Shown here: positions 13,090-21,323 of the stretch, piece by piece
Layout: every line of letters starts with the position of its first letter
Numbering within the stretch: the stretch's first letter is position 1
DNA from: Deltaproteobacteria bacterium
GTDB taxonomy: Bacteria > Desulfobacterota > Desulfuromonadia > Geobacterales > Pseudopelobacteraceae
DNA length: 36,003 nucleotides
Direction: 5' to 3'
NCBI GenBank assembly: GCA_014380135.1
Contig: JACMKN010000071.1
Location: 1 to 36,003 of the forward strand
Position numbers and translations under genes: made by a program
The notes under the pieces: model-generated
What the model saw: only the letters and a program-made list of their open reading frames with translations
The model's database searches: none
What the model was told of the DNA's origin: nothing

Positions 13090-15390
13090 AGCATGGTTCG
13101 ATAAACCTACATTCTTTCCTTCTACTCTTTCCACTCGTGACAGGCTATGACGGTCATCGGACTCACCTACAGTATCTTCCGCGGCTGGCCGGTGGAGGCG
13201 ATCACGCTGTTCCACAGCCACCCGTCGGGGTCGATCTTCTTCCGCTCGGAGGTCGCAAGGGAGATCGGCACATGGACGAACTGGTGGTTCCAGAAACCGA
13301 CCAGCATGTTGGTCCGCCCCGTCCTCATCACTGGTCAGCAGTGCTGCCAGCGAGTATGGCGGCAATTCATAGGTCGTACCCTCGAACGATTGCGCCTCGT
13401 CCCACGACACGATATCATCGGGTGATGGGTAAGAAGTATCGAGCCACCGGCGCCAGCCGTCGCCGGGAAGTCCCGGCGGTGGCGGCAGTTCGAAGGTAAG
13501 TTGTTCAGAGTAAGCGTTTATCACGAAATGGAATACAATCCCTCCTGACCGGCTCCAGGCAGTAAAGGCAATACTGTGGGAATCATGCCCCCAGTCGGGC
13601 TGCCCGAGTCGCACTCCATGCCATTCCAGGCGCGCCTGGCGAAGGATCTGGTTGAGGGTCAAATCGGCATATTTCCACGAGGTATGCCACATCAGCCTGG
13701 CAGTAATGAGGAGACGTACAAAGCGGTGGATATCGGCGTGGCGTTCAACCAGTTTCCAGTCGAACCAGCTTGTCTCATTATCCTGGCAATAGGCGTTGTT
13801 GTTCCCCCCTTGGGTGCGGCGTACCTCGTCACCCATATGCAGCATCGGCGCACCGACGGCTATGAGGGTTAAGGCCAGGAAGTTTTTTACCTGCCGGTTG
13901 CGGAGCGCTTCGATTGCCGTATCACCGGTGGGTCCCTCGACGCCGCAGTTCCAGCTCAGGTTCGTGTCGGCGCCGTCCCGGTTCTCTTCGCCGTTGGCCT
14001 TATTGTGCTTGCGCTCGTAGGAAACCAGGTCGTTCAGGGTAAATCCATCGTGGCAGGTGACGAAATTGATGCTCTGCTCGGGCTCCCGCTCCTTGTGACC
14101 ATAGATGTCCGGGCTCCCCAGGAGCCGGGAGACGAACCGGGAAACCGTCCCGCTGCCTCCTCTGAGAAAGCCGCGAACATCGTCACGGAAGCTGCCGTTC
14201 CATTCCTTCCAGGATTCGCCGATGAAAGAACCTACCTGATACAGACCGGCTGCATCCCACGCCTCGGCGATGAGTTTTATCCCCGCCAGTGCCGGATCCG
14301 ATTCAATGTCCCAAAGAACCGGCGGGGTCTCAAGGGGGCGCCCCCGTTCATCACGGGAGAGAATGGCTGCCAGGTCGAAACGGAAGCCGTCCACATGCAT
14401 CTCATCCACCCAGTAGCGCAGGCTGTCTAAAATGAGACGCCGGACAATGGAATTATTCGCGTTAAGGGTATTGCCGCACCCTGAATAGTTGGCATAGGCT
14501 CCGCCTGGCTCGATAATGTAATAGACATCATCCGCCAGTCCCCGGTAACAGAAGGTCGGACCGGTCTGGTCCCCCTCGGCGGTATGGTTGAAAACCACAT
14601 CGAGGATCACTTCGATCCCTGCCCGGTGGAACTCCTTCACCATGTCGCGGAACTCGTCGAGGGGGCCGAGCGGATCCTGGCGCGAACTGTAGCCGGCATG
14701 GGGAGCGAAGAACGACACCGGGCTGTATCCCCAGTAATTGACAAGTCCAGGCCGCGCATCATGAGGATCGAAGTGAAACACCGGCATGAGTTCCACGGCA
14801 GTCACCCCCAAATCCCGCAGGTAGGGGATTTTCTCGATCAGTCCCGCATAGGTGCCTCGTTTTTCGGCGGAGACTCCCGAGGAGGGATGGCGGGTGAAGC
14901 CGGCAACGTGCAGCTCATAGATCACTGTCCTGTCGAAGGGGTGTCGCGGCGGGGTGTCCCCATCCCAGTCGTAACCGCGGTGGTCGGTTACCACACTCTT
15001 CATGGCGGTGGCAGTAGTGTCTCCGAAATCAGCTGTCCGGCGGCCGTAACCGGCAGGGGTGACGACGGCCCGGCCATAGGGGTCGAGCAGGACGGGCCTG
15101 GGTGCTTCAGCGCTCACGGTGCGGTAGGCATAGAGCTGGCCGGCTCCGAGGCCCGGGACAAAGGTATGCCAGTAATGGTAGGTCCGGTTCCAGTGCGAGT
15201 CGAGAAGAATGACCCGTGCCGGCCGCGGATCATCGGCCCGGATGAACAGGAGCAGCTCCACGCCGGCACAATTCCTGGCATAGACGCTGAAATTCACCCC
15301 GCCGTGGCTGAGCGTCGCCCCCAGGGGAAAGCTCTTCCCCTGGGGCAAATTGCGCGCATCCTCATAGGCAATATCCTGACAGTTCATCAT
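13078..15390 (-). CDS. glgX: glycogen debranching enzyme GlgX with an aberrant tail
   Basis: GlgX hydrolyses alpha-1,6 branches of phosphorylase-trimmed glycogen. The N-terminal CBM48 domain (about residues 18-115) is followed by a GH13 barrel. Catalytic residues are visible: nucleophile Asp339 (GFRFD), acid/base Glu376 (AEAWD), transition-state Asp448 (CHDG), plus VFNHT (265-269). The family-like sequence ends near residue 689 (YELPPYSLAALLTSDE); usual length is 650-710. The remaining 81 residues are low-complexity Arg/Asp-rich sequence read out of frame through a pfk remnant, so the true stop codon was lost. The tail may or may not be tolerated. The start is ATGATG at 15390 with a weak Shine-Dalgarno. 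It is the last gene of the 13-gene sigma-54 unit, after glgP and a lipoprotein. Confidence 0.9.
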   Translation of the reverse strand: MMNCQDIAYEDARNLPQGKSFPLGATLSHGGVNFSVYARNCAGVELLLFIRADDPRPARVILLDSHWNRTYHYWHTFVPGLGAGQLYAYRTVSAEAPRPVLLDPYGRAVVTPAGYGRRTADFGDTTATAMKSVVTDHRGYDWDGDTPPRHPFDRTVIYELHVAGFTRHPSSGVSAEKRGTYAGLIEKIPYLRDLGVTAVELMPVFHFDPHDARPGLVNYWGYSPVSFFAPHAGYSSRQDPLGPLDEFRDMVKEFHRAGIEVILDVVFNHTAEGDQTGPTFCYRGLADDVYYIIEPGGAYANYSGCGNTLNANNSIVRRLILDSLRYWVDEMHVDGFRFDLAAILSRDERGRPLETPPVLWDIESDPALAGIKLIAEAWDAAGLYQVGSFIGESWKEWNGSFRDDVRGFLRGGSGTVSRFVSRLLGSPDIYGHKEREPEQSINFVTCHDGFTLNDLVSYERKHNKANGEENRDGADTNLSWNCGVEGPTGDTAIEALRNRQVKNFLALTLIAVGAPMLHMGDEVRRTQGGNNNAYCQDNETSWFDWKLVERHADIHRFVRLLITARLMWHTSWKYADLTLNQILRQARLEWHGVRLGQPDWGHDSHSIAFTAWSRSGGIVFHFVINAYSEQLTFELPPPPGLPGDGWRRWLDTSYPSPDDIVSWDEAQSFEGTTYELPPYSLAALLTSDEDGADQHAGRFLEPPVRPCADLPCDLRAEEDRPRRVAVEQRDRLHRPAAEDTVGESDDRHSLSRVERVEGKNVGLSNHALRF
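13122..13157 (-). pseudogene. 11-codon stub of a second pqiA gene
   Basis: ATG at 13157 opens MTVIACHEWKE and stops at 13122. The first eight residues match MSIIACHE of the intact pqiA1, including the first half of its zinc knuckle. GTAGGTGAG gives a Shine-Dalgarno that overlaps the stop of the pfk remnant, so this pqiA copy was once translationally coupled to pfk. Confidence 0.55.
13167..13325 (-). pseudogene. 3' remnant of a 6-phosphofructokinase gene
   Basis: In the frame ending at TAG 13169-13167, the residues NMLVGFWNHQFVHVPISLAT, then KKIDPDGWLWNSVIASTGQP, match the C-terminus of PfkA-type phosphofructokinases (M-V-x-x-x-x, Y/H-V-P-I, ID-x-x-G-x-LW-x-S-V, TGQP). About 50 codons remain; the ATP and fructose-6-phosphate sites are gone. 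It abuts the end of glgX in a different frame. A phosphofructokinase after glgP-glgX fits an ancestral glycogen-to-glycolysis operon that has lost this step. Confidence 0.7.
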
Positions 15391-15460
15391 TTTTGCATTC
15401 TCATATGACTAACCTTTCATTCCAGCCCGGCAGCGCCCGTAGTGTCCCGCGAGCTGCCGG

Positions 15461-15736
15461 TCAGCGTGTCGTTTCGATCTTACGGTTCTCCCCGGACGAT
15501 ACAGGCTTTGCTGCCCCCCCGGGCTGAACGGACTGTTCCATCTGAAAGGGAAGACGTTCCCGTTCGTTGGCCAGTTTCGGGGCCTCCTTAATTACCTGCC
15601 AGTTTTTGCCGACCGGCATAACCAGAGGGTTAGAGGGCACCACGGAAGCCTGACCAACTCGCTTGGCGTCAAAAATGGTGCATGAGCAGAGAAGTAAAAG
15701 GCCGGCAGACAGGGTTAGCGGATGAATAAATTTCAT
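15461..15736 (-). CDS. small lipoprotein of unknown function (91 aa)
   Basis: The start chosen is ATG at 15736 (MKFIHPLTLSAGLLLLCSC), with AAGGA about 9 bases upstream; a longer frame to 15793 would run into the end of glgP and hide the signal peptide. The hydrophobic stretch followed by LLCSC is a lipobox with Cys near residue 19. The rest (about 70 residues) is hydrophilic, with KEAPKLANERERLPFQMEQ in the middle and a Gly/Ser-rich end. No family is recognised. It sits between glgP (25 bp) and glgX (70 bp) in the main operon. Most likely outer-membrane anchored; role unknown. Confidence 0.75.
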   Translation of the reverse strand: MKFIHPLTLSAGLLLLCSCTIFDAKRVGQASVVPSNPLVMPVGKNWQVIKEAPKLANERERLPFQMEQSVQPGGAAKPVSSGENRKIETTR

Positions 15737-15761
15737 GACAGGTGTCCTTGAATTAGTTCGG

Positions 15762-18248
15762 TTACACAGGTTGCGCCTTCCAGATTTTCTCACAATACTC
15801 CCGGATTGACCGGTCGGAAGAAAACTTCCCCATCCGGGCGACGTTCAGGATCGACATCTCGGCCCAGTTCTTTCTGTTTCCATATGCCGCACTCACCCGA
15901 TCCTGGCACTCGATGTAGGACTGGTAGTCAGCCAGGAGCAGATACTCGTCGCGGTTAAGAAGGTTGTCCACCAGGGGACGAAACAGGTCCCAGTCGCCGT
16001 TGGAAAATGTTCCTGACGCGATCTGATCGATGGCCTCCTGGAGTTGGGAGTTCCCTTCGTACCAGCTTCGAGGGTTATAGCTGCGGGACTTGATGTCAGC
16101 AGCCTCGGCGGCATTGAGTCCGAAGAGGAAGAAATTTTCCTCGCCGACTTCCTCACGTATCTCGATGTTGGCGCCGTCGAGCGTACCGATAGTAAGGGCG
16201 CCGTTGAAGGAGAGTTTCATGTTGCCGGTACCGGAAGCCTCTTTTCCGGCCACGGATATCTGCTCGGAGAGATCGGCCGCCGGGTAGATCAACTGACCGT
16301 TGGTCACGTTGAAATCAGGAAAGAAGACCACCTTCAGACGTCCAGCAACATCGGTGTCGTTATTGACCACCTCGGCCACGGAGTTGATAAGCTTGATGAT
16401 CAGTTTCGCCATGTAGTAACCGGGCGCTGCCTTGCCGCCAAAGATGAAGGTCCGGGGGGTGATGTCGGCCCGCGGGTCATGCTTGATCCGATTGTAGAGG
16501 GTGATGATGTGGAGCACGTTCAGATGTTGGCGCTTGTATTCGTGGATACGCTTCACCTGAACGTCGAACAGGCTCGCGGGATCCACCTCGATACCGGTTC
16601 GCTCCCGGATGACCCCGGCCAGAGCCTCTTTGTTCGCCTGCTTCACCTTCAGCCATTTCCGCTGGAAGGCAGAGTTCGTGGCAAGGGGCTGGAGCCCGCT
16701 GAGTTCCGTCTCAAGATTGCTGAGCCAGTCATCGCCCAGCTTGGAAGAGATCAGCTCCGTCAGCCCCGGATTGCTGAGCGCGACCCACCGGCGGGGGGTG
16801 ACGCCGTTGGTGACGTTGTGAAATTTATCCGGGAACAGTTCGTGAAAGTCATGCAGCACAGTCTTTTTCAGAAGCTCCGTGTGCAGGGCGGCAACCCCGT
16901 TGACGGCATGGCTGCCCACGCAGGCCAGGTTGGCCATGCGCACGTACTTGTCACCGGTCTCATCGATCAGCGACAGCCGTGCGATCCGCGCATCATCGCC
17001 GGGAAAATGTGACCATGCCTTGTCCAGAAACCGCCGGTTTATCTCGTAGATGATTTCGATAATGCGGGGCAGGACTGAGGAAAAAAGCGTCAGGGGCCAC
17101 TTTTCCAGCGCTTCCGACAGCAGCGTGTGGTTGGTGTAGGCAAAGCACTTATTGGTTATCCCCCAGGCTTCGTCCCATTCCAGCTTATGCTCGTCCACCA
17201 GCAGCCGCATCAGCTCGGCGATCCCTATGGAAGGATGAGTATCGTTGATCTGGATGGCAAAGGTTTCGGAGAGATCCTTGATCGCTCTACCATAGGAGAG
17301 GTGGAAAAAGATCATGTCCTGCAGCGAACAGGAAACAAAGAAATATTGCTGGCAAAGGCGAAGACGTTTTCCGACTTCCGTCTCATCGTTTGGATAAAGG
17401 ACCTTGCTGAGCGTCTCGGAAAGCACCTTGTCGTCCACGGCCCTGTTATACTCTCCGGCATTGAAGGCCTGAAAATCGAACGACGCTACCGCCTCTGATT
17501 TCCAGAGCCGGAGCACCGAGACTCCTCCGGAACGATAGCCGGCAATAGGAGTATCGTAAGCCACACCCATGATGACTTTGACAGGAATCCAGCGAACCGA
17601 CAGCCGCCCGTCAGAATCACGAACAGGCTCCGTATGACCGCCGAATTTGACTTCGAAGGCGAGATCCGGCCGACGTACTTCCCATGGATTACCGAACTTG
17701 AGCCAATTGTCGGCTTTTTCGATTTGCCATCCATTGCGGATCTCCTAGTCGAAGATGCCGAATTCGTAGCGGATTCCGTAGCCTACGGCGGGAACCCTCA
17801 GTGTTGCCAGAGACTCCAGATAACAGGCGGCAAGACGGCCAAGACCGCCATTTCCCAGTCCCGGCTCAACCTCTTGCTTGAGTATATCCTCCAGATTCTG
17901 TCCCAACGTTTCCAGCGCCGCGCGAACTTGAGCTTCAAGTTCCATGTTTACCAGATTGTTCCCCAAATGCGGCCCGAGAAGGAACTCCGAGGACATGTAG
18001 CTGACAACTTTAAGCTTTTCTTTAGCCAAAGAGATCAGGTCATAGAACGACGTAAGCCAGTTCTTAACGACTTGATCGCGAACGGCGTGAGCCACTGCCA
18101 TATACCAGTCGTTACGTGTCGCAAAGTGTAGCGGTTTTGCCTGAGTACAGTGGAGGTGATTAAGAATGGCCTGTTGTATCTCGTCAGAACTCTGACTGGT
18201 CCGCATTGTGTCGTGATTGTTGCTGCCGTGTTTTGTTGCTCGTGCCAT
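15762..18248 (-). pseudogene. glgP: glycogen phosphorylase with one in-frame amber codon
   Basis: The frame from ATG 18248 (GAGGAGG 5 bases upstream) to 15762 is 829 codons, normal for GlgP (about 830), but codon 168 is TAG (17747-17745). Reading continues in the same frame on both sides: YGIRYEFGIFD-TAG-EIRNGWQ, where family members have FDQ, so a CAG to TAG transition explains it. Everything else is intact, including RMANLACVGSHAVNGVAALH, the phosphate-binding region and the PLP lysine, about residue 678, in GTGNMKLSFNGALT. GlgP releases glucose-1-phosphate from alpha-1,4 chains. As written, it would yield a 167-residue fragment unless the codon is suppressed, reinitiated past (ATG 17570 starts the C-terminal 602 residues), or a sequencing error. 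It lies 42 bp after a TetR gene. Confidence 0.9.
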
Positions 18249-18290
18249 AACTTTCCTCCTCAATGTCTGTTTTTAACCACACGTTGCCCC

Positions 18291-18866
18291 TTATCTTCTG
18301 ATCCCGTCCCAGCAGGCTTCCACGGTCCGGACGATCAAGGAATCGTCCAGCGAAATGAAGCCGAGGATATGATCCCGCGTCACAGTCAAGAGGGGGCCGA
18401 AGGCCAAGGCGAAGAGGGTAGCTTGTGGAAGATTCTTCATCACCTGTCTATCCACCCCCTCCTCTAAAAGCTCGCGATACACATTGCAGTTTCGCTTTTG
18501 CCCCAGCATGTAGTCTCTGCGGAACCCCACGCCGTAGGGAGAATTGTGAAACTGCTCCAGATAGCGAAAGTCGAGAGGGTTCTCAATGAAGTACCGCAGC
18601 AACGCTGTGCCGAGGTGGAGAAACCGCTCTCTGACGGGCTTCTCCGGCGCGTACCCCTCCATGATGAGGGCGGATAACCTGTCTTCAATATCCTTGTAGA
18701 TCTCGGCTATCAGCATGTCCTTGTTCTCGAAATAGAGGTAGATAGTCCCGGTGCCTACACCTGCCCGATCGGCAATCATTGCAAGGGGGGCGCCGTGGAA
18801 CCCGTGTACGGCGATGAGTGCGAGGGTTGCACGGACGATCTCTTCACGTTTGTCAGGTTTTTCCAT
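18291..18866 (-). CDS. TetR family transcriptional regulator
   Basis: Start ATG 18866 (MEKPDKREEIV), with AAGGA about 11 bases upstream; the longer frame overlaps the gene before it. The 191-residue protein has the TetR helix-turn-helix at about residues 10-55 (IVRATLALIAVHGFHGAPLA, IADRAGVGTGTIYLYFENKD), which is textbook. The C-terminal ligand-binding half is helical, with FHNSPYGVGFRRDYM. TetR proteins usually repress a nearby operon until a small molecule binds; efflux is a common target. Here the gene lies inside the operon (28 bp after the unknown 476-residue protein, 42 bp before glgP), so it would itself be induced with the pump. Confidence 0.93.
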   Translation of the reverse strand: MEKPDKREEIVRATLALIAVHGFHGAPLAMIADRAGVGTGTIYLYFENKDMLIAEIYKDIEDRLSALIMEGYAPEKPVRERFLHLGTALLRYFIENPLDFRYLEQFHNSPYGVGFRRDYMLGQKRNCNVYRELLEEGVDRQVMKNLPQATLFALAFGPLLTVTRDHILGFISLDDSLIVRTVEACWDGIRR

Positions 18867-18894
18867 CGGGTACTTTTCCTTTTCCTGGCGGCGT

Positions 18895-20325
18895 TTATCC
18901 GACAGTTTCCAGCCGGCGGCGCTGCACCACGGCAAATCGGGCCATGATATGGTCGGAATCGTAGTCCCGGCTGATTCCTACCAGGTCGAAGAGCCCCCCG
19001 AAACGCACATCCCCTCCTGCAAGTGCTCTGAGGTTTCCGTTCTTCATCCCCATATACCCGTCGAAATGGGTCCATAACGGTTTCTGACCCCAACCTCTCT
19101 GAACTCCGACTCGCCCGTAGACATCGGGAGGAATGCAGATTAGGCGAAAAGCGCGGGGATCCAGTCCAATGTCCCGGACAATCGTGTTACCCCGCTCAAT
19201 GAGGGCTTTTTCGATGCTAATCCGACTGAGACCTCGGCGATCCTTAAAGCCGAGAGACGAGAGGAGCGTGGAAGCAGGAGTTTCCGTCCCGGCATCCGGT
19301 TCATCGAAATCTTCGATCAGCACGTCTTCCTCTGCGAGGACGGGAACAAACCGGGCACCACCGGAATTGACAAAGGGGTTGAGGCTGAAGAGCTCAACGA
19401 GATCTCGAAAGGCCGCAGGAGCATCGACAGGGAGTTGAATTTCCTTCTTCCGCCAGTCAGCTCCCTGACGACTGATCTCATCGGTGAAGGTTGGGTGCCA
19501 GAGACGCTGATAGATGGAAGCCAGATCATCGGATGAGAGATTGAGAAACCGGCTGCCGGCTGCCAGCCGAACCGGAGACAGGCCTTTGTCTTGGGCTTGT
19601 TCCAATATCTCCTGCGAAAACTGGATGGTCAGCTCCTGAGCTTTTCCGGTAAAACGCCAGATAGAGCCAGTTGTTCTTTCCGCTTCGTCCGATTCTTCCT
19701 TTTCCATCAGTGCGGCTATTTTTTCCAGGTTGGTATAATCACCGCTATTAAGAGCTTCGAATGCCTTCTGCTCGATCCGCGAACCGGTTAATTCTGCCTC
19801 CTCGGAGGCTTTTGGCGAATACGTTTTCATGGTTGCCATGGCAATCTTTCGGGCCGCATAAAAACCCTGCCAATCTGGATCGGCTGTCTGTAGCCGTTCC
19901 AACTGTGTTGAAAACTTATGCAGCAGCGCCTGAGGATCACCGTTCCCCGCGAATCCCTGGAGTCCCGGGGAGAATGGGTCTAAAGGAGGCTCCCCCGGTT
20001 TGTAGATCTTTTCCCCAAACATGCGGAGGTTTTCTTTTTCCTTCAGAGTCCGCTTCAAGCTCGACATCCGGGAACTCAATTCCTTTACTTCGATCCAGTT
20101 TGCCTGCTTCATGGCGACAAAAATGCGATTGGGCAGGTTCAGAACTTCGGTCTCCAAACGCTGAAGTACAGCGAACTCGGACTCACTCAGGCACGGTTCC
20201 AGAAAATCCCGGGCACGCTGCAGATACAGGTCTCCGTATACCGTATCAACGAGTGCAGCTTCCACAAGATCTTCCGCCAAACGCCAGCGGTCCACGGCTG
20301 ATGTGTTCTTCTCATGCAGGTTCAT
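18895..20325 (-). CDS. hypothetical protein (476 aa), unknown family
   Basis: I do not recognise this protein. It is soluble, with no signal peptide or membrane segment. Residues 1-110 are helical and charged, with coiled-coil-like spacing (LQRLETEVLNLPNRIFVAMK, VKELSSRMSSLKRTLKEKEN). Residues 140-300 stay mostly helical. The C-terminal part (about 310-476) is mixed alpha/beta, with IEDFDEPDAGTETPASTLL, then RLICIPPDVYGRVGVQRGW, GYMGMKNGNLRALAGGDVRF and SRDYDSDHIMARFAVVQRRR. It starts 3 bp after ppk2, so the two are probably translated together and may act together. Its place between a polyphosphate kinase and a TetR regulator is the only functional hint. Full length, no visible damage. Confidence 0.85.
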   Translation of the reverse strand: MNLHEKNTSAVDRWRLAEDLVEAALVDTVYGDLYLQRARDFLEPCLSESEFAVLQRLETEVLNLPNRIFVAMKQANWIEVKELSSRMSSLKRTLKEKENLRMFGEKIYKPGEPPLDPFSPGLQGFAGNGDPQALLHKFSTQLERLQTADPDWQGFYAARKIAMATMKTYSPKASEEAELTGSRIEQKAFEALNSGDYTNLEKIAALMEKEESDEAERTTGSIWRFTGKAQELTIQFSQEILEQAQDKGLSPVRLAAGSRFLNLSSDDLASIYQRLWHPTFTDEISRQGADWRKKEIQLPVDAPAAFRDLVELFSLNPFVNSGGARFVPVLAEEDVLIEDFDEPDAGTETPASTLLSSLGFKDRRGLSRISIEKALIERGNTIVRDIGLDPRAFRLICIPPDVYGRVGVQRGWGQKPLWTHFDGYMGMKNGNLRALAGGDVRFGGLFDLVGISRDYDSDHIMARFAVVQRRRLETVG

Positions 20326-20328
20326 GAT

Positions 20329-21282
20329 TCACTCCTTTATCGTGTCTGGCTTCGGTTGGACGGACATCTCTCGCATTGTTAAATTCACAGCCTCAAATCT
20401 GCTGGGATCTTCCTTCTCCACGATAACCCTCTTTTTTCGCCTCGCTCGCGGATCAATAGACACATCGGGGATATACTTGAACGGGTAATCGGGGGACTTG
20501 TACGTCCCTTCCTTCTTCCGCTTCGGGAGCTTCACCTTTTTGCGGGGCGCTTCCTTGTACGGTATCCTGCCGAGCAGGTGGGTAATGAGATTCAGTCGCA
20601 CTTTCTTCTTGTCATCGGATTTCGCCACATACCAAGGAGCCCAGGGGGTATCGGACGCCGCGATCATTTCGTCGCGGGCCCTGGTATAGTCGTCCCAGCG
20701 GCTGTACGACTCGATGTCCATGGGGGAGAGCTTCCATATTTTGCGCCCGTCATCAATCCGACGCACCAACCGGCGGGTCTGCTCCTCCGGACTCACCTCC
20801 AGCCAGTACTTGAGCAGGATGATGCCCGAGTCACACGCCAGCTTCTCGAAGTGCGGCGCCACCTCCATGAACTCTTTGCACTCTTCCCTGGTACAGAACC
20901 CCATCACCCGTTCGACCCCGGCGCGGTTGTACCAGCTCCTGTCAAAGATGACCACCTCGCCGGCTGCCGGGAGATGCGGCATATAGCGCTGGGGGTACAT
21001 CTGCGTCTTTTCCCTCTCCGTCGGGGCCGGGAGAGCTACGACCCGGAAGACGCGGGGACTGACCCGCTCGGTGATCGCCTTGATCACTCCCCCCTTGCCG
21101 GCGCCGTCACGCCCCTCGAAGATGATGCAGACCTTCAGCCCCTTGTACTTCACCCATTCCTGGAGCTTGACCAACTCCACGTGCAGCTTGGCCAGCTCCT
21201 TCTCATAATCCTTGGTTTTCAGCTTTTCACCGGCTTTTGCGCCGGTTTCTATACCCTTTTTTTCTTTTTTTTCACCCTTCAT
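20329..21282 (-). CDS. ppk2: PPK2-type polyphosphate:nucleotide phosphotransferase
   Basis: PPK2 enzymes transfer phosphate between polyphosphate and nucleoside mono- or diphosphates. The 317-residue protein (ATG 21282, AAAGGAG 8 bases upstream; that signal lies inside the longer frame) has a Lys-rich N-terminal tail, then the P-loop FEGRDGAGKGG (about residues 55-65), TEREKTQMYPQRY, and the lid module VVIFDRSWYNRAGVERVMGF, all diagnostic. It has one PPK2 domain with a basic extension of about 60 residues at the C-terminus. Which class, and so which nucleotide, cannot be told by eye. It lies 41 bp after the CBS protein and 3 bp before the 476-residue unknown. A remnant of a second copy is at 9207-9329. 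Confidence 0.93.
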   Translation of the reverse strand: MKGEKKEKKGIETGAKAGEKLKTKDYEKELAKLHVELVKLQEWVKYKGLKVCIIFEGRDGAGKGGVIKAITERVSPRVFRVVALPAPTEREKTQMYPQRYMPHLPAAGEVVIFDRSWYNRAGVERVMGFCTREECKEFMEVAPHFEKLACDSGIILLKYWLEVSPEEQTRRLVRRIDDGRKIWKLSPMDIESYSRWDDYTRARDEMIAASDTPWAPWYVAKSDDKKKVRLNLITHLLGRIPYKEAPRKKVKLPKRKKEGTYKSPDYPFKYIPDVSIDPRARRKKRVIVEKEDPSRFEAVNLTMREMSVQPKPDTIKE

Positions 21283-21323
21283 CGATATTACTCCTTTCTC
21301 CAACTTCCTTTTCTCGTGCCCGA

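Larger units (their letters stand above)
12831..13177. repeat. diverged direct repeat of the pqiA1 start region
   Basis: The 58 bp at 12831-12888 (pqiA1 codons 1-13 and leader) recur at 13132-13177 in the same orientation, with a 12-bp deletion (GTTCATGAATTC missing) and a few substitutions. Between the copies lie the sigma-54 promoter, its upstream dyads and a regulator stub. The layout suggests that the promoter block was placed upstream of pqiA1 by recombination, leaving a second pqiA1 beginning behind. Confidence 0.7.

Noticed and set aside
13026-13499. 157-codon plus-strand ORF at the end of glgX
   Set aside because: It runs through regulator stub, pqiA stub and antisense pfk sequence; a chance frame across debris.
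17486-17734. 82-codon ORF in the gap between the two glgP pieces
   Set aside because: It is a different frame of glgP; the correct frame is open through this region except for the single amber codon.
17745-17747. Pyrrolysine-type recoding of the glgP amber codon
   Set aside because: The aligned residue is an ordinary Gln, and nothing suggests a pyl system; a CAG to TAG transition or a base-call error is simpler.
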